From Onthophagus taurus (taxonomy: Eukaryota; Arthropoda; Insecta; Coleoptera; Scarabaeidae): a DNA stretch of 64,000 bases. The notes beneath the pieces are model-generated. The model ran no database searches and had not been told where the DNA came from. It saw nothing but the letters and a program-made list of their open reading frames with translations. The position numbers were made by a program, and so were the translations under genes. This document shows positions 53,489 through 64,000 of this stretch, in pieces. The number at the start of each line of letters is the position of its first letter. The stretch's first letter is position 1. The stretch spans positions 4,960,001 through 5,024,000 of the forward strand of contig NC_091967.1 of the NCBI RefSeq assembly GCF_036711975.1, read 5' to 3'.

Positions 53489-55903
53489 ATGACCGAATCG
53501 GAGGAATCCGAGAAACTTACCATTGGCGGTGGACGGCGTATGAGCGTTCAGGCCATGCAGTCGCTCTACGAGCTGCAGGAGAATAATCAGCTTTGCGACG
53601 CCACAATTTTGCTGGAAGATGGTACCAGCATTCCGGTACATAGGGCCATATTATGCGCCTGCAGTACATATTTTAAGTAAATTTTACTTTCAATTCAAGA
53701 ATTATTTTATTATTAAACCATTTTTAGGGCACTATTTACAACTACATTACATGGAAAAAATAAAACAAACGTTTTACTTCCCGGCGTTTCCTCCGAAATG
53801 ATGCACGCCCTTCTCTCCTATATTTACCTAAGAAAACTGAACGTAAACGAAGATAATGTCTACAAATTATTAACAACAGCCGATTATTTGAGTATCCTCG
53901 GAGTTTTAGAGATATGTTGCGATTTCCTTGAATACAAACTAAATCCAACGAATGCAATAGGAATTATGTTATTCGCGAGATCGCACTTTTGTCGAAAACT
54001 GGCAGAATCGGCTTGGAAATATATAATGCGTTTTTTCGTTCAAATCGCAAGCCAAAGCAACGAATTACTTGGCTTAAGTTTAAATGATTTACAAGAAATT
54101 ATCAACGATGACGAGTTAAACGTGAAAAGTGAAGAAACCGTTTGGGAAGTTATTTTAAAATGGATTAACCACGATCCGGAAGATCGCAAAAAACACATTG
54201 TTTCTCTTATGAAATGTATCAGATTAGGTTTATTGGATACACAATTTTTCTTAGAACACGTTAAAGATCACCCATATGTAACGAGTTGCGAAGAGAGTAG
54301 ACCCATGATAATTGAAACATTAAAATTCTTATATGATTTAGAAACGATTTCTCATCGCGACGGCGAAGTACCAACTCCAGAAATAGCAAGACCAAGAGTT
54401 CCACACGAGGTGTGAATTAAAACCTTTCTTACTCTACCCATTTAATATTTTTTTTAAATTAAATTGATAGGTTTTATTCGCTATTGGTGGATGGAGCGGT
54501 GGTTCTCCAACAAATTACATGGAAACTTACGACACCCGAGCCGATCGTTGGGTAAAAGTTGAAGAAGTCGATCCTATGGGACCCAGAGCTTATCATGGAA
54601 CTGCCGTTGTCGACTTTAACATTTACGTAATCGGTGGATTCGATGGAATGGACTATTTCAATTCTTGTAGGTGCTTTGATGCCGTGAATAAAATTTGGAA
54701 GGAAGTTGCTCCGATGCACGCAAGACGTTGTTATGTTAGTACGGCTGTTTTAAACGATCTCATTTATGCAATGGGTGGATATGATGGCCATCATCGACAG
54801 AATACCGCTGAAAAGTATAATCCGAAAACAAATCAATGGAGTTTAATTGCACCCATGAATATGCAAAGGTCTGATGCAAGTGCTTGTACACTTAATGGTA
54901 AGAAAATTCTATTTCAATAAAATTAATCTTTATATGTTAAAGCTAGGAATTTCTCCACCATGCATATTTAATAATAATAACTTGTACCGGACCACGTTGT
55001 ACAAGTTCAATGTTATTTAAGTTCAAAGTTATCAAAGATAACTAAAGTTTTACCTATTTATTTCCGGAATAATCTAATTACTTAAACTTTGGTTAAATCA
55101 CCATTAAAGTAAAAGATCTTCAGCTTCACTCTTTTAGCCTCAGCTTCCTATTGCATCTCAAATCGTACTTTATTATTATTTTTTTGTTTTTAGGAAAAAT
55201 TTATATAACAGGTGGTTTTAATGGTCAAGAATGCATGCATTCGGCAGAAGTATACGACGCAGCTATAAATCAATGGTCATTAATAAATCCGATGCGTTCC
55301 CGAAGATCTGGAGTATCTTGCATAGCATACCATGGACATATATACGTAGTGGGCGGTTTTAACGGTATTTCGCGAATGTGTAGCGGTGAAAAGTTCAATC
55401 CGGCGACGAATACTTGGTCGCAGATTCCCGACATGTACAACCCGAGAAGTAATTTTGCGATTGAAGTAATCGACGATATGATCTTTGTTATTGGCGGTTT
55501 TAACGGGGTAACGACGATTTACCACGTTGAATGTTACGATGAAAAAACGAACGAATGGTACGAAGCGACCGACATGAACATCTACAGATCGGCTTTATCG
55601 GCTTGCGTAATAAGCGGCCTACCGAATGTGCGAGATTACATTCATAAGCATCGGGAGAAATTGATGGAGGAGAAGAGGCAGAAGATGATTGCTTTGGAAG
55701 CGCAGAGAGAGGCCGCTTTGAACAATAACGACGCGCTTCAGGTGCAACAGGCCCAGGTACAAAATGCGCAAAACTTACAGCAGCTAAATATGTTGCAGCA
55801 GCTAAATGCCAATTTGCACAACAATAATCCAGCGTTGCCGGCCAATCCACATCCGCAACCGATGGACGTCGTCGAGGACGTCGAACCAGCTCAAGATCAA
55901 TAA
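53489..55903 (+). CDS. KLHL10: Kelch-like protein 10 (BTB-BACK-Kelch, CUL3 adaptor)
   Basis: Substrate adaptor of a CUL3 ubiquitin ligase; Drosophila and mammalian Klhl10 act in late spermatogenesis (caspase regulation, sperm individualisation). Exons 53489-53676, 53728-54409, 54471-54897, 55194-55903; phases agree; 668 residues. BTB at about 28-140 (LCDATILLEDGTSIPVHRAI), BACK at about 145-250 (RKLAESAWKYIMRFF), then six Kelch blades from residue 291 (VLFAIGGWSGG, YVIGGFDGMDYFNS, YAMGGYDGHHRQNT, YITGGFNGQECMHS, YVVGGFNGISRM, FVIGGFNGVTTIY). The C-terminal tail (about 590-668) is rich in Gln/Asn and charged, and is longer than in the mammalian protein. An X-box-like site precedes it. AATAAA near 55917. 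Confidence 0.95.
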
Positions 55904-55924
55904 TAAAAAATAATTAAATTAATA

Positions 55925-56490
55925 ATAAATAAAAATAGTGCTTTTAAAAATCTTCTTTCAAGGAAAAAGGCATGAACACTTTAATGATTAGACTGAGTAC
56001 TTAAATAAAACGATGCAAAAATTAAAAAGGGAGAAATGAAGGGGTTTGAAGAGTGAAAAATCTTTGGGTGGTACCAAAATTAAAACATCTAATATAAGCT
56101 GGACGAAGAACTTTTTTGTTAATGACACGTCGCTGTGGCGCATTGATTTCCCCTATATTGCTTAGTATTAAGGATTTTTAAATAGAAATTTAAATAATAA
56201 TAGCCACAAATCAACCAAGCACCTTGTCTTTCAGCGGTTATGTATACATTAATATATAATGTAAATATACACATTTACTTTTACATAATGTATATGAAAT
56301 AGAATAAATAAAAGTTTATTATTGCCATGTTTAATATTCATCTAATTTTACATCATTTACATAATTGTTTTTGAATTTGTGATCTTTATGAATCTATGAA
56401 CTTATTTATTAGAAATCACTATCTGATATCTTCACTATCTAATGGCTTAGATATTAATGAACAGTTTAGTTTAGCCTTCAACAAATTATC
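55925..56490. other. KLHL10 3' flank
   Basis: Probable 3' UTR and spacer. Several AATAAA signals, the last near 56303. No repeats recognised until the LINE fragment at 56498. Confidence 0.4.
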
Positions 56491-56497
56491 TCGAGCC

Positions 56498-56890
56498 CAA
56501 CTCGTGTCACCGTCTCCTCCGCCACATTTATTGACTTTGTGCTTTTAAATGTAGATGCTCCTGTTCTTGAATCGAGTGTGACAACTATACATAACATTGC
56601 TGATCACTCACTTGTGTTTGTTGCCTTGTCTTTTGATTTGCATCGTTCTACAATTAAAAGCATTACTTATAGAGACTTCAGAAACTTTAACTCTGAACTT
56701 TTTCTGGATCAGCTGAGTGCACCTCCTTGGCAGGAACTTTTGCAGCTGTCGAATATTAACGATAAAGTTGATTTTTTTAATTGTCAACTTTATTCTTTGT
56801 CCTTTTTAATCTTTATGCACCTATCAAGACATCGGTTCTACATAAGCATTAAAAATAAGTGTAGTTATCTTGGTTATTATTATAGATGGA
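56498..56890 (+). mobile_element. LINE endonuclease/linker fragment
   Basis: The plus-strand frame reads PTRVTVSSATFIDFVLLN, then IHNIADHSLVFVALSF, YRDFRNFNSELFLDQL and NINDKVDFFN. The DHSLV block is the end of an APE-type endonuclease and the rest is the linker before the reverse transcriptase in Jockey/CR1-like LINEs. The element is cut off by the MITE at about 56890. Confidence 0.65.
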
Positions 56891-58400
56891 CTTTTTTACA
56901 GAAAATTTCATGACGAAGCAGACGAAGTCAAAAAAACAATTTTTTCGGTTTTAGATTTTGACATATTATGACAATTTTCGTTTTTTTAAATGGAAACAAC
57001 CACTGATTATTCGCTTACTAAATTCGTTATTTTTTTCTGATTACAAAAATATAGGGTTTTACAGGTCTATTTCTTATTGTTTTAAAATAAAGCTAAAAAT
57101 AAACTTTTCTTTAAGTGTCATCAAAGAAATTAAATTTACAGTTTCCTGTAAATTATAACTAAAAATTAAAAAAACATATTTCTGATATTTGAAACAAACA
57201 CATTTGTTGAACTATTTAATTTATATTTGATTTACACAAAAGTTGGAATAGTTGGATTTCACATTTTTTATTAATATTTAATATTATTATTAAATGACTT
57301 AATAAATTATTGATAGATGGCGTTCACATATTTTTTTATTTTATTTAATTCAAATAAACATAGCAACATTTGTTTGTATTCAAAAATTTTCTGAAGTGTT
57401 AAATTAAAAATCCTGTTTTTTAAGATGGATTACGAAAATTACGAAGAGTTTAACATGTTAGAATGTTTATGTTTATTAGAAAATAAAGTAAATTTTATAT
57501 AAATTTTTAGTCGAATAATTTTTAGTTATAGTATCGTAATTTACAGGAAACTGTAGATTTAATTTTTTTGACGACACTAAAAACCTTATTTTTAGCATTA
57601 TTCTAAAACAATAAGAAATAGACCTATCTAACCCCATATTTTTGTAATCAGAAAAAAATAACGAATTTAATAAGCGAATAATCAGGGGTTGTTTCCATTT
57701 AAAAAAACGAAAATTGTCATAATATCTCAAAATCTAAAACCGAAAAAATTTTTTTGACTACTTCATCAAATTCTCTGTAAAAAAGTGTCCATATAATGTC
57801 TAAGTTATAATACTCCACTTACAATAATAACCAAGATAATTGCACTTGTTGGGTTTACGATATTTTCAATTTTGGCCTCTAGGGGAAAAACAAAAGACGA
57901 TAGCGCTTTGAGGTTTTTGGCATTAGCAGTTTCCCGAAAAACGAGATCATGACATGTAAGCTACTTTTTTTCTAACTCTTATAGTTTCCGAGATAGAAAA
58001 AAAATAAAAAAAAACAATACAATTACAATTCTCGCTTTTTTAAATGGCAACATCCACTGATTATTCGATTATTAAATTCGTTATTTGTTTCTGATTACAA
58101 AAATATAGGGTTCTACCGGTCTATTTCTTATTGTTTTAGAATAAAGCTAAAAATAAACTTTTTTTTTAGTGTGTCAAAGAAATTAAATTTACAGTTTCCT
58201 GTAAATTACGGTAATATAACTAAAAATTAAAAAAGCATATTTCTCCAATTCAAAACAATGCAATCCATTAAATATTTCCGTATTAACAGTTGATGTAATA
58301 AACATAATTATTTGTTTTTAAATACTAGAAAAATAATACCCCATAATTTACAGGAAACTGTAAATTTTATTTCTTCGACGACACTAGATTTTAGCGGTGC
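56890..58400. repeat. Cluster of palindromic MITEs, both orientations
   Basis: Copies at 56890-57160 (+), 57530-57900 (-), 57955-58220 (+) and a short one at 58340-58400 (-). Each carries 'TTTTTTAAATGGAAACAACC', 'TTATTTTTTTCTGATTACAA' and the small hairpin TTTACAGTTTCCTGTAAA at its inner edge. The 57165-57530 segment between two opposed copies recurs inverted at 61330-61640 and holds a short ATG frame beginning MDYENYEEFNML. Confidence 0.7.
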
Positions 58401-58409
58401 TTGAAATTT

Positions 58410-59040
58410 TATAAAAAAGAGATGTTTTTTTATTAAGAAAGGTATATTCGACGAATTTTCATCATAATTATTTAGTTCCTGTAGCGGAGTTTCGATATAT
58501 TGGTGGAGTTTCAAAGACCTGCGGGTTTTAACATAATAAATTATTATTATTATCACGAATTTTATGAAACCTTGAAAATTTTGTATTGGCGTTGCACTTG
58601 GGGTTGGTGCTGGGATGGGTTTTTAATGTAATTTCATCTAAGACTTTCGAGGGCAAATGAAAACATACTTTCCTTTGTTCAATTAATTTTTTTTTTTGTA
58701 TTACCCTTCTTTTTTTAAAGTATAATATGGGGTTAATAAATATTATTATTATTTTGTGATTTATTATAAATTAAATAAAAAAATCAATGTTTTTTCTAAG
58801 TCTAATTTATTTACAAATTTATGTACATTGATTTTAATATACATTGATCTTAATACCTTTCCTCGTCTTAAGACCTACACTATTATACATTCAAATAAAT
58901 ACAGAAAATTAATAAACATGAAGGCACAGTACATCGTTATACACAACGTAAACGACATAAAATCGGCTCGATTCTGCGTGTCCTTGCAATCTACATTAAT
59001 CGCACGTCACTGAACACACCATCAGGTAACTCCTAAACAT
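58410..59040. other. SLC25 gene 3' flank
   Basis: AT-rich with a (TTA)n run at about 58740-58755. Probably holds the 3' UTR of the carrier gene on the minus strand. No other feature. Confidence 0.35.
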
Positions 59041-59047
59041 TAACATC

Positions 59048-62000
59048 TCAAGCAACGACGGGTTCTTGCGTTTGCATGTTATAGACGACCGTTGAATACA
59101 AAACGCCGCCATCCCACAGCGTATTATCCTTGTGTTCAATCACCAGATCGTCATTCAAGACTCTCATCGTCCACGTCACGACCGTGAAACAAGCCGCGTT
59201 TACGGGGAAAGCTCTTATAATCGCCGGCATCAACCCGCGAAATAAAGATCTATAACCGCCTTGTTCAACGGTTTTTTTTAAACAATCCATTGAATTTTTG
59301 TACTCGTTTATGCCGTTCATTCCGTCGATTTGCATTCTTGATTTTATCACATCGATCGGATACGAAATGATCCAAGAGATAACGCCGGCCGTACCTCCGG
59401 CTAAAATCATCGTCGGCGTTGAGGTGATTCCATCTTCCATTCGTGATAAATATTCGTAAGAAGCAAAATAAGAACCGAACGCTGGGATTTCCCTCATTAC
59501 CGTGATGTTTAACCCGCGAAAAACGCCTTTAAAACCTTCCGATTCAAAAATTTTTTTTATACACTGAGTAGCACTAACATTTCCTAAAATTTGTGCTCTA
59601 GATTTAGCTAATTCAACCGGCCCAGTTAGAATACTTTGGCAAAATCCAGCCATTCCACCGGCGATGAAATGAGAAAAAATGCTGTTATCTTGACTTATGT
59701 ATCTTTGCGTGATACCGTAAACTCCGAAAATTATCGCGTTTATTCCCGATACTCCAACAAGGGGACTACTCATCCCTCGATAAAGACCTTTAAATCCATC
59801 TTTTATGATTATTCCACGAAGACATTTATAAGTTGTGTTGTATTTTGATGTCGGAGATTGAACTTGTAAGTGAACTTTGACTGTATCTAAAGGATGACCT
59901 ACGATTACCCCAGCACAACCTAAAATTAAAAATAATTGATTTATTAATTTGAAGCATCTTAAAATTAATCTTAAACAATAAGGATTTTATTGTAATATAC
60001 ACTATCGTTAAGTCCAAACTTGTTTACGACCGATTTATCTTGTTTTCCACTCATTTTCATTGAAAAATATTAATTATTGTTTTAAATAAAAACGATATAA
60101 CCTCAAATGAGTTGTTTATGATGAAGGTTGTCAATTTTACGGTACCAATTAAACAAAATAAAGATACTAAATTTGAGAAAACTTCTAATTGTAAGATTTG
60201 AGATTATGTTGAAAGTCAATTAACATAAAAATAAATAATATAATTAATATATGATATAAAAATGTAATTAATTTGAATTAATTAAAAAAAATTATTTAAA
60301 CTTAGTGACATTTAATCATTTCCAATACCAACCTCACGATTTTTAATTTTTAGTTGTAATTTACAGGAAACTGTAAATTTAATTTCTTTGACGACACTAA
60401 AAAAAAGTTTATTTTTAGCTTTATTCTCAAATAATAAGAAATAGACCTATCTAACTCCGTATTTTTGTAATCAGAAAAAAATAACGAATTTAATAAGCGA
60501 ATAATCCATTTAAAAAAACGAAAATTGTTATAATATCTTAAAATCTAAAACTAAAAAATTTTTTTTGACTACGTCATCAAATTCTCTGTAAAAAAGTGTC
60601 CATATAATGTCTTAGTTATAATACTCCACCTATAATAATAACCAAGATAATTGCACTTGCTGGTTTTACGATATTTTCAATTTTGGCCTCTAGGGGAAAA
60701 ACAAAAGACGATAGCGCTTTGAGGTTTTTGGCATTAGCAGTTTCTCGAAAAATGAGATAATGACATGTAAGCTACTTTTTTTCTAACTCTTATAGTTTCT
60801 GAGATAGCCTATTCGGACATCGAATTTGAACCACCCTGTACAGGCTATCTCAGAAACTATAAGAGTTATAAAAAAAGTAGCTTACATGTCATGATCTCGT
60901 TTTTCGAGAAACTATTAATGCCGAAAACCTCAAAGCGCTATCGTCTTTTGTTTTTCCCCTAGAGGCCAAAATTGAAAATATCGTAAAACCAGCAACTGCA
61001 ATTATCTTGCTTATTATTATAGGTGGAGTATTATAACTAAGACATTATATGGACACTTTTTTACAGAGAATTTGATGATGTAGACAAAAAATTTTTTTCG
61101 GTTTTAGATTTTGAGATATCATGACAATTTTCATTTTTTTAAATGGAAACAACCACTGATTATTCGCTTATTATATTCTTTATTTTTTTCTAATTACAAA
61201 AATATAGGGTTCGAAAGGTCTATTTCTTATTGTTTTAGAATAAAGCTAAAAACAAACTTTTTTTATAAAATTTCCATCTAGTGTCGTCGACGAAATTAAA
61301 TTTACAGTTTCCTGTAAATTACGGTACTATAACTAAAAATTATTCTACTAAAAATTTATATAAAATTTACTTTATTTTCTAATATGTAACATTCTAACAT
61401 GTTAAACTTTTCGTAATTTTCGTAATCCATCTTAAAAAACAGGATTTTTAAAGTGACACTTCAGAAAATATTTGAATACAAACAAGCGCCATCTATCAAT
61501 AATTTATTAAGTCATTTAAGAATAATATTAAATATTAATAAAAAATGTGAAATAATGCAATCTATTCCAACTTTTGTATAATTACATATATAAATTAAAT
61601 AGTTCAACAAATATATTTGTTTCAAATACCAGAAATATGTTTTTTTAATTTTTAATTATAGTACCGTAATTTACAGGAAACTGTAAATTTAATTTCTTGG
61701 AAGACACTAAAAGAAAAGTTAATTTTTTGCTTTATTCTAAAACAATAACAAATAGACCTGCTAAACCCTATATTTTTGTAATCAGAAAAAAATAACGAAT
61801 TTATTAAGCGAATAATCAGTGGTTGTTTCCATTTAAAAAAACGAACATTGTGATAATATCTCAAAATCTAAAACCGAAAAAATTTTTTTGACTACGTCAT
61901 CAAATTCTCTGTAAAAAAGTGTCCATATAATGTCTTAGTTATAATACTCCAGCTATAATAATAACCAAGATAATTGCGCTTGCTGGTTGTACGATATTTT

Positions 62001-62539
62001 CAATTTTAGCCTCTAGCGGAAAAAGAAAAGACGATAGCGCTATGAGGTTTTCGGCATTAGCAGTTTCTCGAAAAACGAGATCATGACATGTAAGCTACTT
62101 TTTTTCTAACTCTTATAGTTTCCGAGTTAGCCTATTCGGACATCGAATTTGAACCACCCTGTACATCACAAGGTGAAAAAAGTCGATATGGTTAAGAGCC
62201 AGTTATTTAGAAAAAAATCATGGTACTCGAGAAAGCTTGGAAAGTTTATTACAAAGAGCGGTAGCTCATTGCTCAAAGAGCGAAGTTAATTATATTAGCT
62301 AGTCCAAGCTAACTCAAACAGCGAAGAAATTTGGTTGGCAGCCATAAAATTAGAATCAAAAAATCACGAATTAGCAAAAGCTCAGGGTTCATCTCTAACT
62401 CCTAAGAGTTATGATGAAAAGTTCTAAATTAGAGTGCTTTTGATCTCTTATTCGAGATAAATAAATTGAAGTGTATGTATATATTTAGATCAATTTTAAT
62501 TTTAATCTTACCTCCTAAACAACCAGCTATAAAATCCAT
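59048..62539 (-). CDS. Mitochondrial carrier, SLC25A29/A45/A47/A48-like
   Basis: Inner-membrane solute carrier of the subgroup that includes carriers for basic amino acids and carnitine-like substrates. Exons 62512-62539 (MDFIAGCLG plus one base) and 59048-59919, phase 1; 299 residues, normal for the family. Three Solcar repeats carry the signatures [11 protein letters not shown] (about 18-28), [11 protein letters not shown] (about 109-119) and [12 protein letters not shown] (about 195-206), each with the Gx3-type Arg/Lys-rich ends ([24 protein letters not shown]). Repeat two has Glu in place of the signature Asp, as in this subgroup. The 2.6-kb intron is largely palindromic MITEs. The transported substrate cannot be read from the sequence. 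Confidence 0.9.
60355..61345. repeat. About 990-bp near-perfect palindrome of two opposed MITEs
   Basis: Left arm 60355-60838 and right arm about 60838-61345 are reverse complements, with centre at 'CCACCCTGTACAGGCTATCT'. Examples: 'GACGATAGCGCTTTGAGG' left against 'CCTCAAAGCGCTATCGTC' right; 'TTTACAGGAAACTGTAAA' near the left outer end with its partner near 61300. It lies in the SLC25 intron. Confidence 0.8.
61640..62165 (-). repeat. Single full-length copy of the palindromic-family MITE
   Basis: Runs from 'CCGTAATTTACAGGAAACTG' to 'GAACCACCCTGTAC', the same two ends as the arms of the 60355-61345 palindrome. This shows the unit length is about 500-525 bp. Confidence 0.7.
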
Positions 62540-62559
62540 TGTCACCTATCGTCTTCACC

Positions 62560-64000
62560 GTACAATTCAAGAAAACGTATACTTAAAATAGTTATACTAC
62601 AATCCATGTATCTAAAATTAAAAAAAAAATATTTAAAAAATAACTAATAATTTCTTATTTAAAGTTTTTTTAACTTTGATTTAATTACATCACTGTGTTC
62701 CATGATTATTGATATTCCTTTAAACGTACTTAAATGAAAGTAAGTCTTGACAATGAATGATAAAGTTTTCGTAAAAACCAGTAAGAAAAGGTATTTATTT
62801 AGTAGTTAGACTATTGATTATTTTTTAAACGACTCTTAATGTTTATTCGAGTTTTTCTTAAAAAAGGGATTTCTTACAAATTAGAAGAAACAAATATTTG
62901 GTTTAAAACTAAAAAAAATTTTAAGAGAAAAAAACCAAAATTAATAAAAGTACCGCATTATGAAACACGCGCCGATAAGAATTTGATTATCAAAGACCTA
63001 TTGACTTTTCCACGTATAAAATAAAGATTTAAAAATTTCCGAGTTTTATATGTAATTAAATCAAAATTTGATTAGTAACAGTATTTTAATTAATAAATAA
63101 TGACGAAATTAATAAGTTTACTTTTTGATTGACAATTTCTGTAAACGTTTCTCCACACGAGAGGTTGTTTTGAATATTAATTTAAGATTATGTATCGATT
63201 CGTTTATTATTGTTATTCGCACGAGACCTTAAACTTTATAAACAAAAACGATGAACTTTTAATATTGTTTTCTTACGTATATTAATATAATATATACTAA
63301 TTATGTACATTATATTATTTTAATCTAATAATTTTAGTAGAACTTAATCAACTAAATTAAATAAAATTACCTTTAAAAATAAAATTATGAATAAATCGAT
63401 GAAATTTGGTCACAAGAACGACACAGACTGAAGTGTCCAGTCTAAATTCTTTCTTATTTGGGGATAAGGGGTATCAGAATCACGCACTCATGAGGCGGTA
63501 TTCTCTTAGCAAATAGCAATGTCATAGGTCACACCGTTATCTATTTAAAATGATGATAGTCGAATTTTGATGTAAAACCAACAAGGAAGACTGTTTTTTC
63601 TTAAACGGATAATGTTGGTGATAGAAACGAGAAAAAGCTATTATTATAATTTTACTCAAAATACTCCGTTTAGTCTCGATTTAGTTAGGGTAAATTAGGA
63701 AAGAAGACTTTGGAACCGATGGTGCAACAAATTATTTGGATAAAGTTATTTTTCTGTTAAAAAGATTGAACTGTTGAAATATACTTAACATTTCTCGTGT
63801 TACATATATTATTTATAATAGATTATTCTAATAAATATGTAATTTTATGCGCATAAAATTACGCACGATGTAATTTTTGTGATTATACAGAAAACTACGT
63901 CAATTTGATCAAAACCAATATTGAATGATAACTTTAAATTGCGTTTTAAAGTCTCATACAACATATGCATAAATTTAATAAAGTTTTTAATTGCGATTTC
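62560..64000. other. Gene-free end of the window
   Basis: AT-rich. One 61-codon frame at 62839-63024 is Lys-rich and begins at ATG, but has no recognisable domain and no supporting context. No repeats or RNA genes recognised. Confidence 0.35.

Noticed and set aside
62839-63024. 61-codon Lys-rich frame starting with ATG
   Set aside because: AT-rich sequence readily yields Lys/Phe/Ile frames; no domain, promoter or partner exon was seen.

Overview
The window is AT-rich nuclear DNA of an insect. Genes have short introns (mostly 45-60 nt), GT-AG splice sites and AATAAA signals. The gene content is animal and insect: an adenosine deaminase growth factor, a Tejas/TDRD5 piRNA factor, a PAN-ZP apical matrix protein, and the GPA2/GPB5 hormone pair. 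A beetle is my best guess, but this is inference from gene style and repeat type, not from a diagnostic marker. Exon boundaries were worked out by hand from splice signals, reading phase and family conservation. Several coding regions are given from the first real ATG, because the longest open frames start at TTG or GTG. Layout: 1-4.1 kb is a nest of transposon debris (LINE tail, MITEs, tandem repeats, inverted-repeat elements). At 4.7-7.3 kb lie two intronless genes: a secreted or membrane-anchored ADA2/ADGF adenosine deaminase with a clear TATA-Inr promoter, and a BRICHOS-domain type II membrane protein related to ITM2/BRI. At 7.4-10.3 kb there are decayed repeats. At 10.3-12.5 kb a divergent pair codes for exosome subunit CSL4 (minus) and the ER-associated E2 enzyme UBE2J1 (plus). 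At 12.5-20.3 kb is a transposon graveyard that includes a 1-kb long-TIR element with a DUF4817-like helix-turn-helix and a hAT element inserted into a Jockey-like LINE. At 20.6-29.2 kb are two minus-strand genes: an eight-exon Tejas/TDRD5 homologue (LOTUS-LOTUS-Tudor plus a long tail), whose fourth intron holds a Tigger/pogo element, and a small zinc-finger protein resembling the USPL1 N-terminus. At 31.2-36 kb come a three-PAN, one-ZP transmembrane protein, the cytochrome oxidase assembly factor PET117 (minus), and a ZDHHC23-like palmitoyltransferase homologue whose DHHC motif reads STHS. At 36.4-37.3 kb are two head-to-head small secreted paralogues. At 37.3-47.2 kb are GPA2 (plus) and GPB5 (minus), the two subunits of the thyrostimulin-type hormone, arranged tail to tail. 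The intron of GPB5 carries a 4.1-kb satellite (358-bp higher-order unit); a second, related 3.5-kb satellite (about 181-bp monomer) lies just upstream of GPB5. At 53.3-56.3 kb is KLHL10 (BTB-BACK-Kelch) with an X-box-like site in its 5' flank. At 56.4-62.2 kb is a family of palindromic MITEs, several of them inside the 2.6-kb intron of an SLC25 mitochondrial carrier gene. The last 1.4 kb shows nothing I can support. The genes do not form a single pathway. The linked hormone subunits GPA2/GPB5 are the clearest functional pair; tejas and KLHL10 are both expected to act in the germ line. The most unusual items are the apparently inactive DHHC protein, the paired small secreted genes, and the twin satellites around GPB5.
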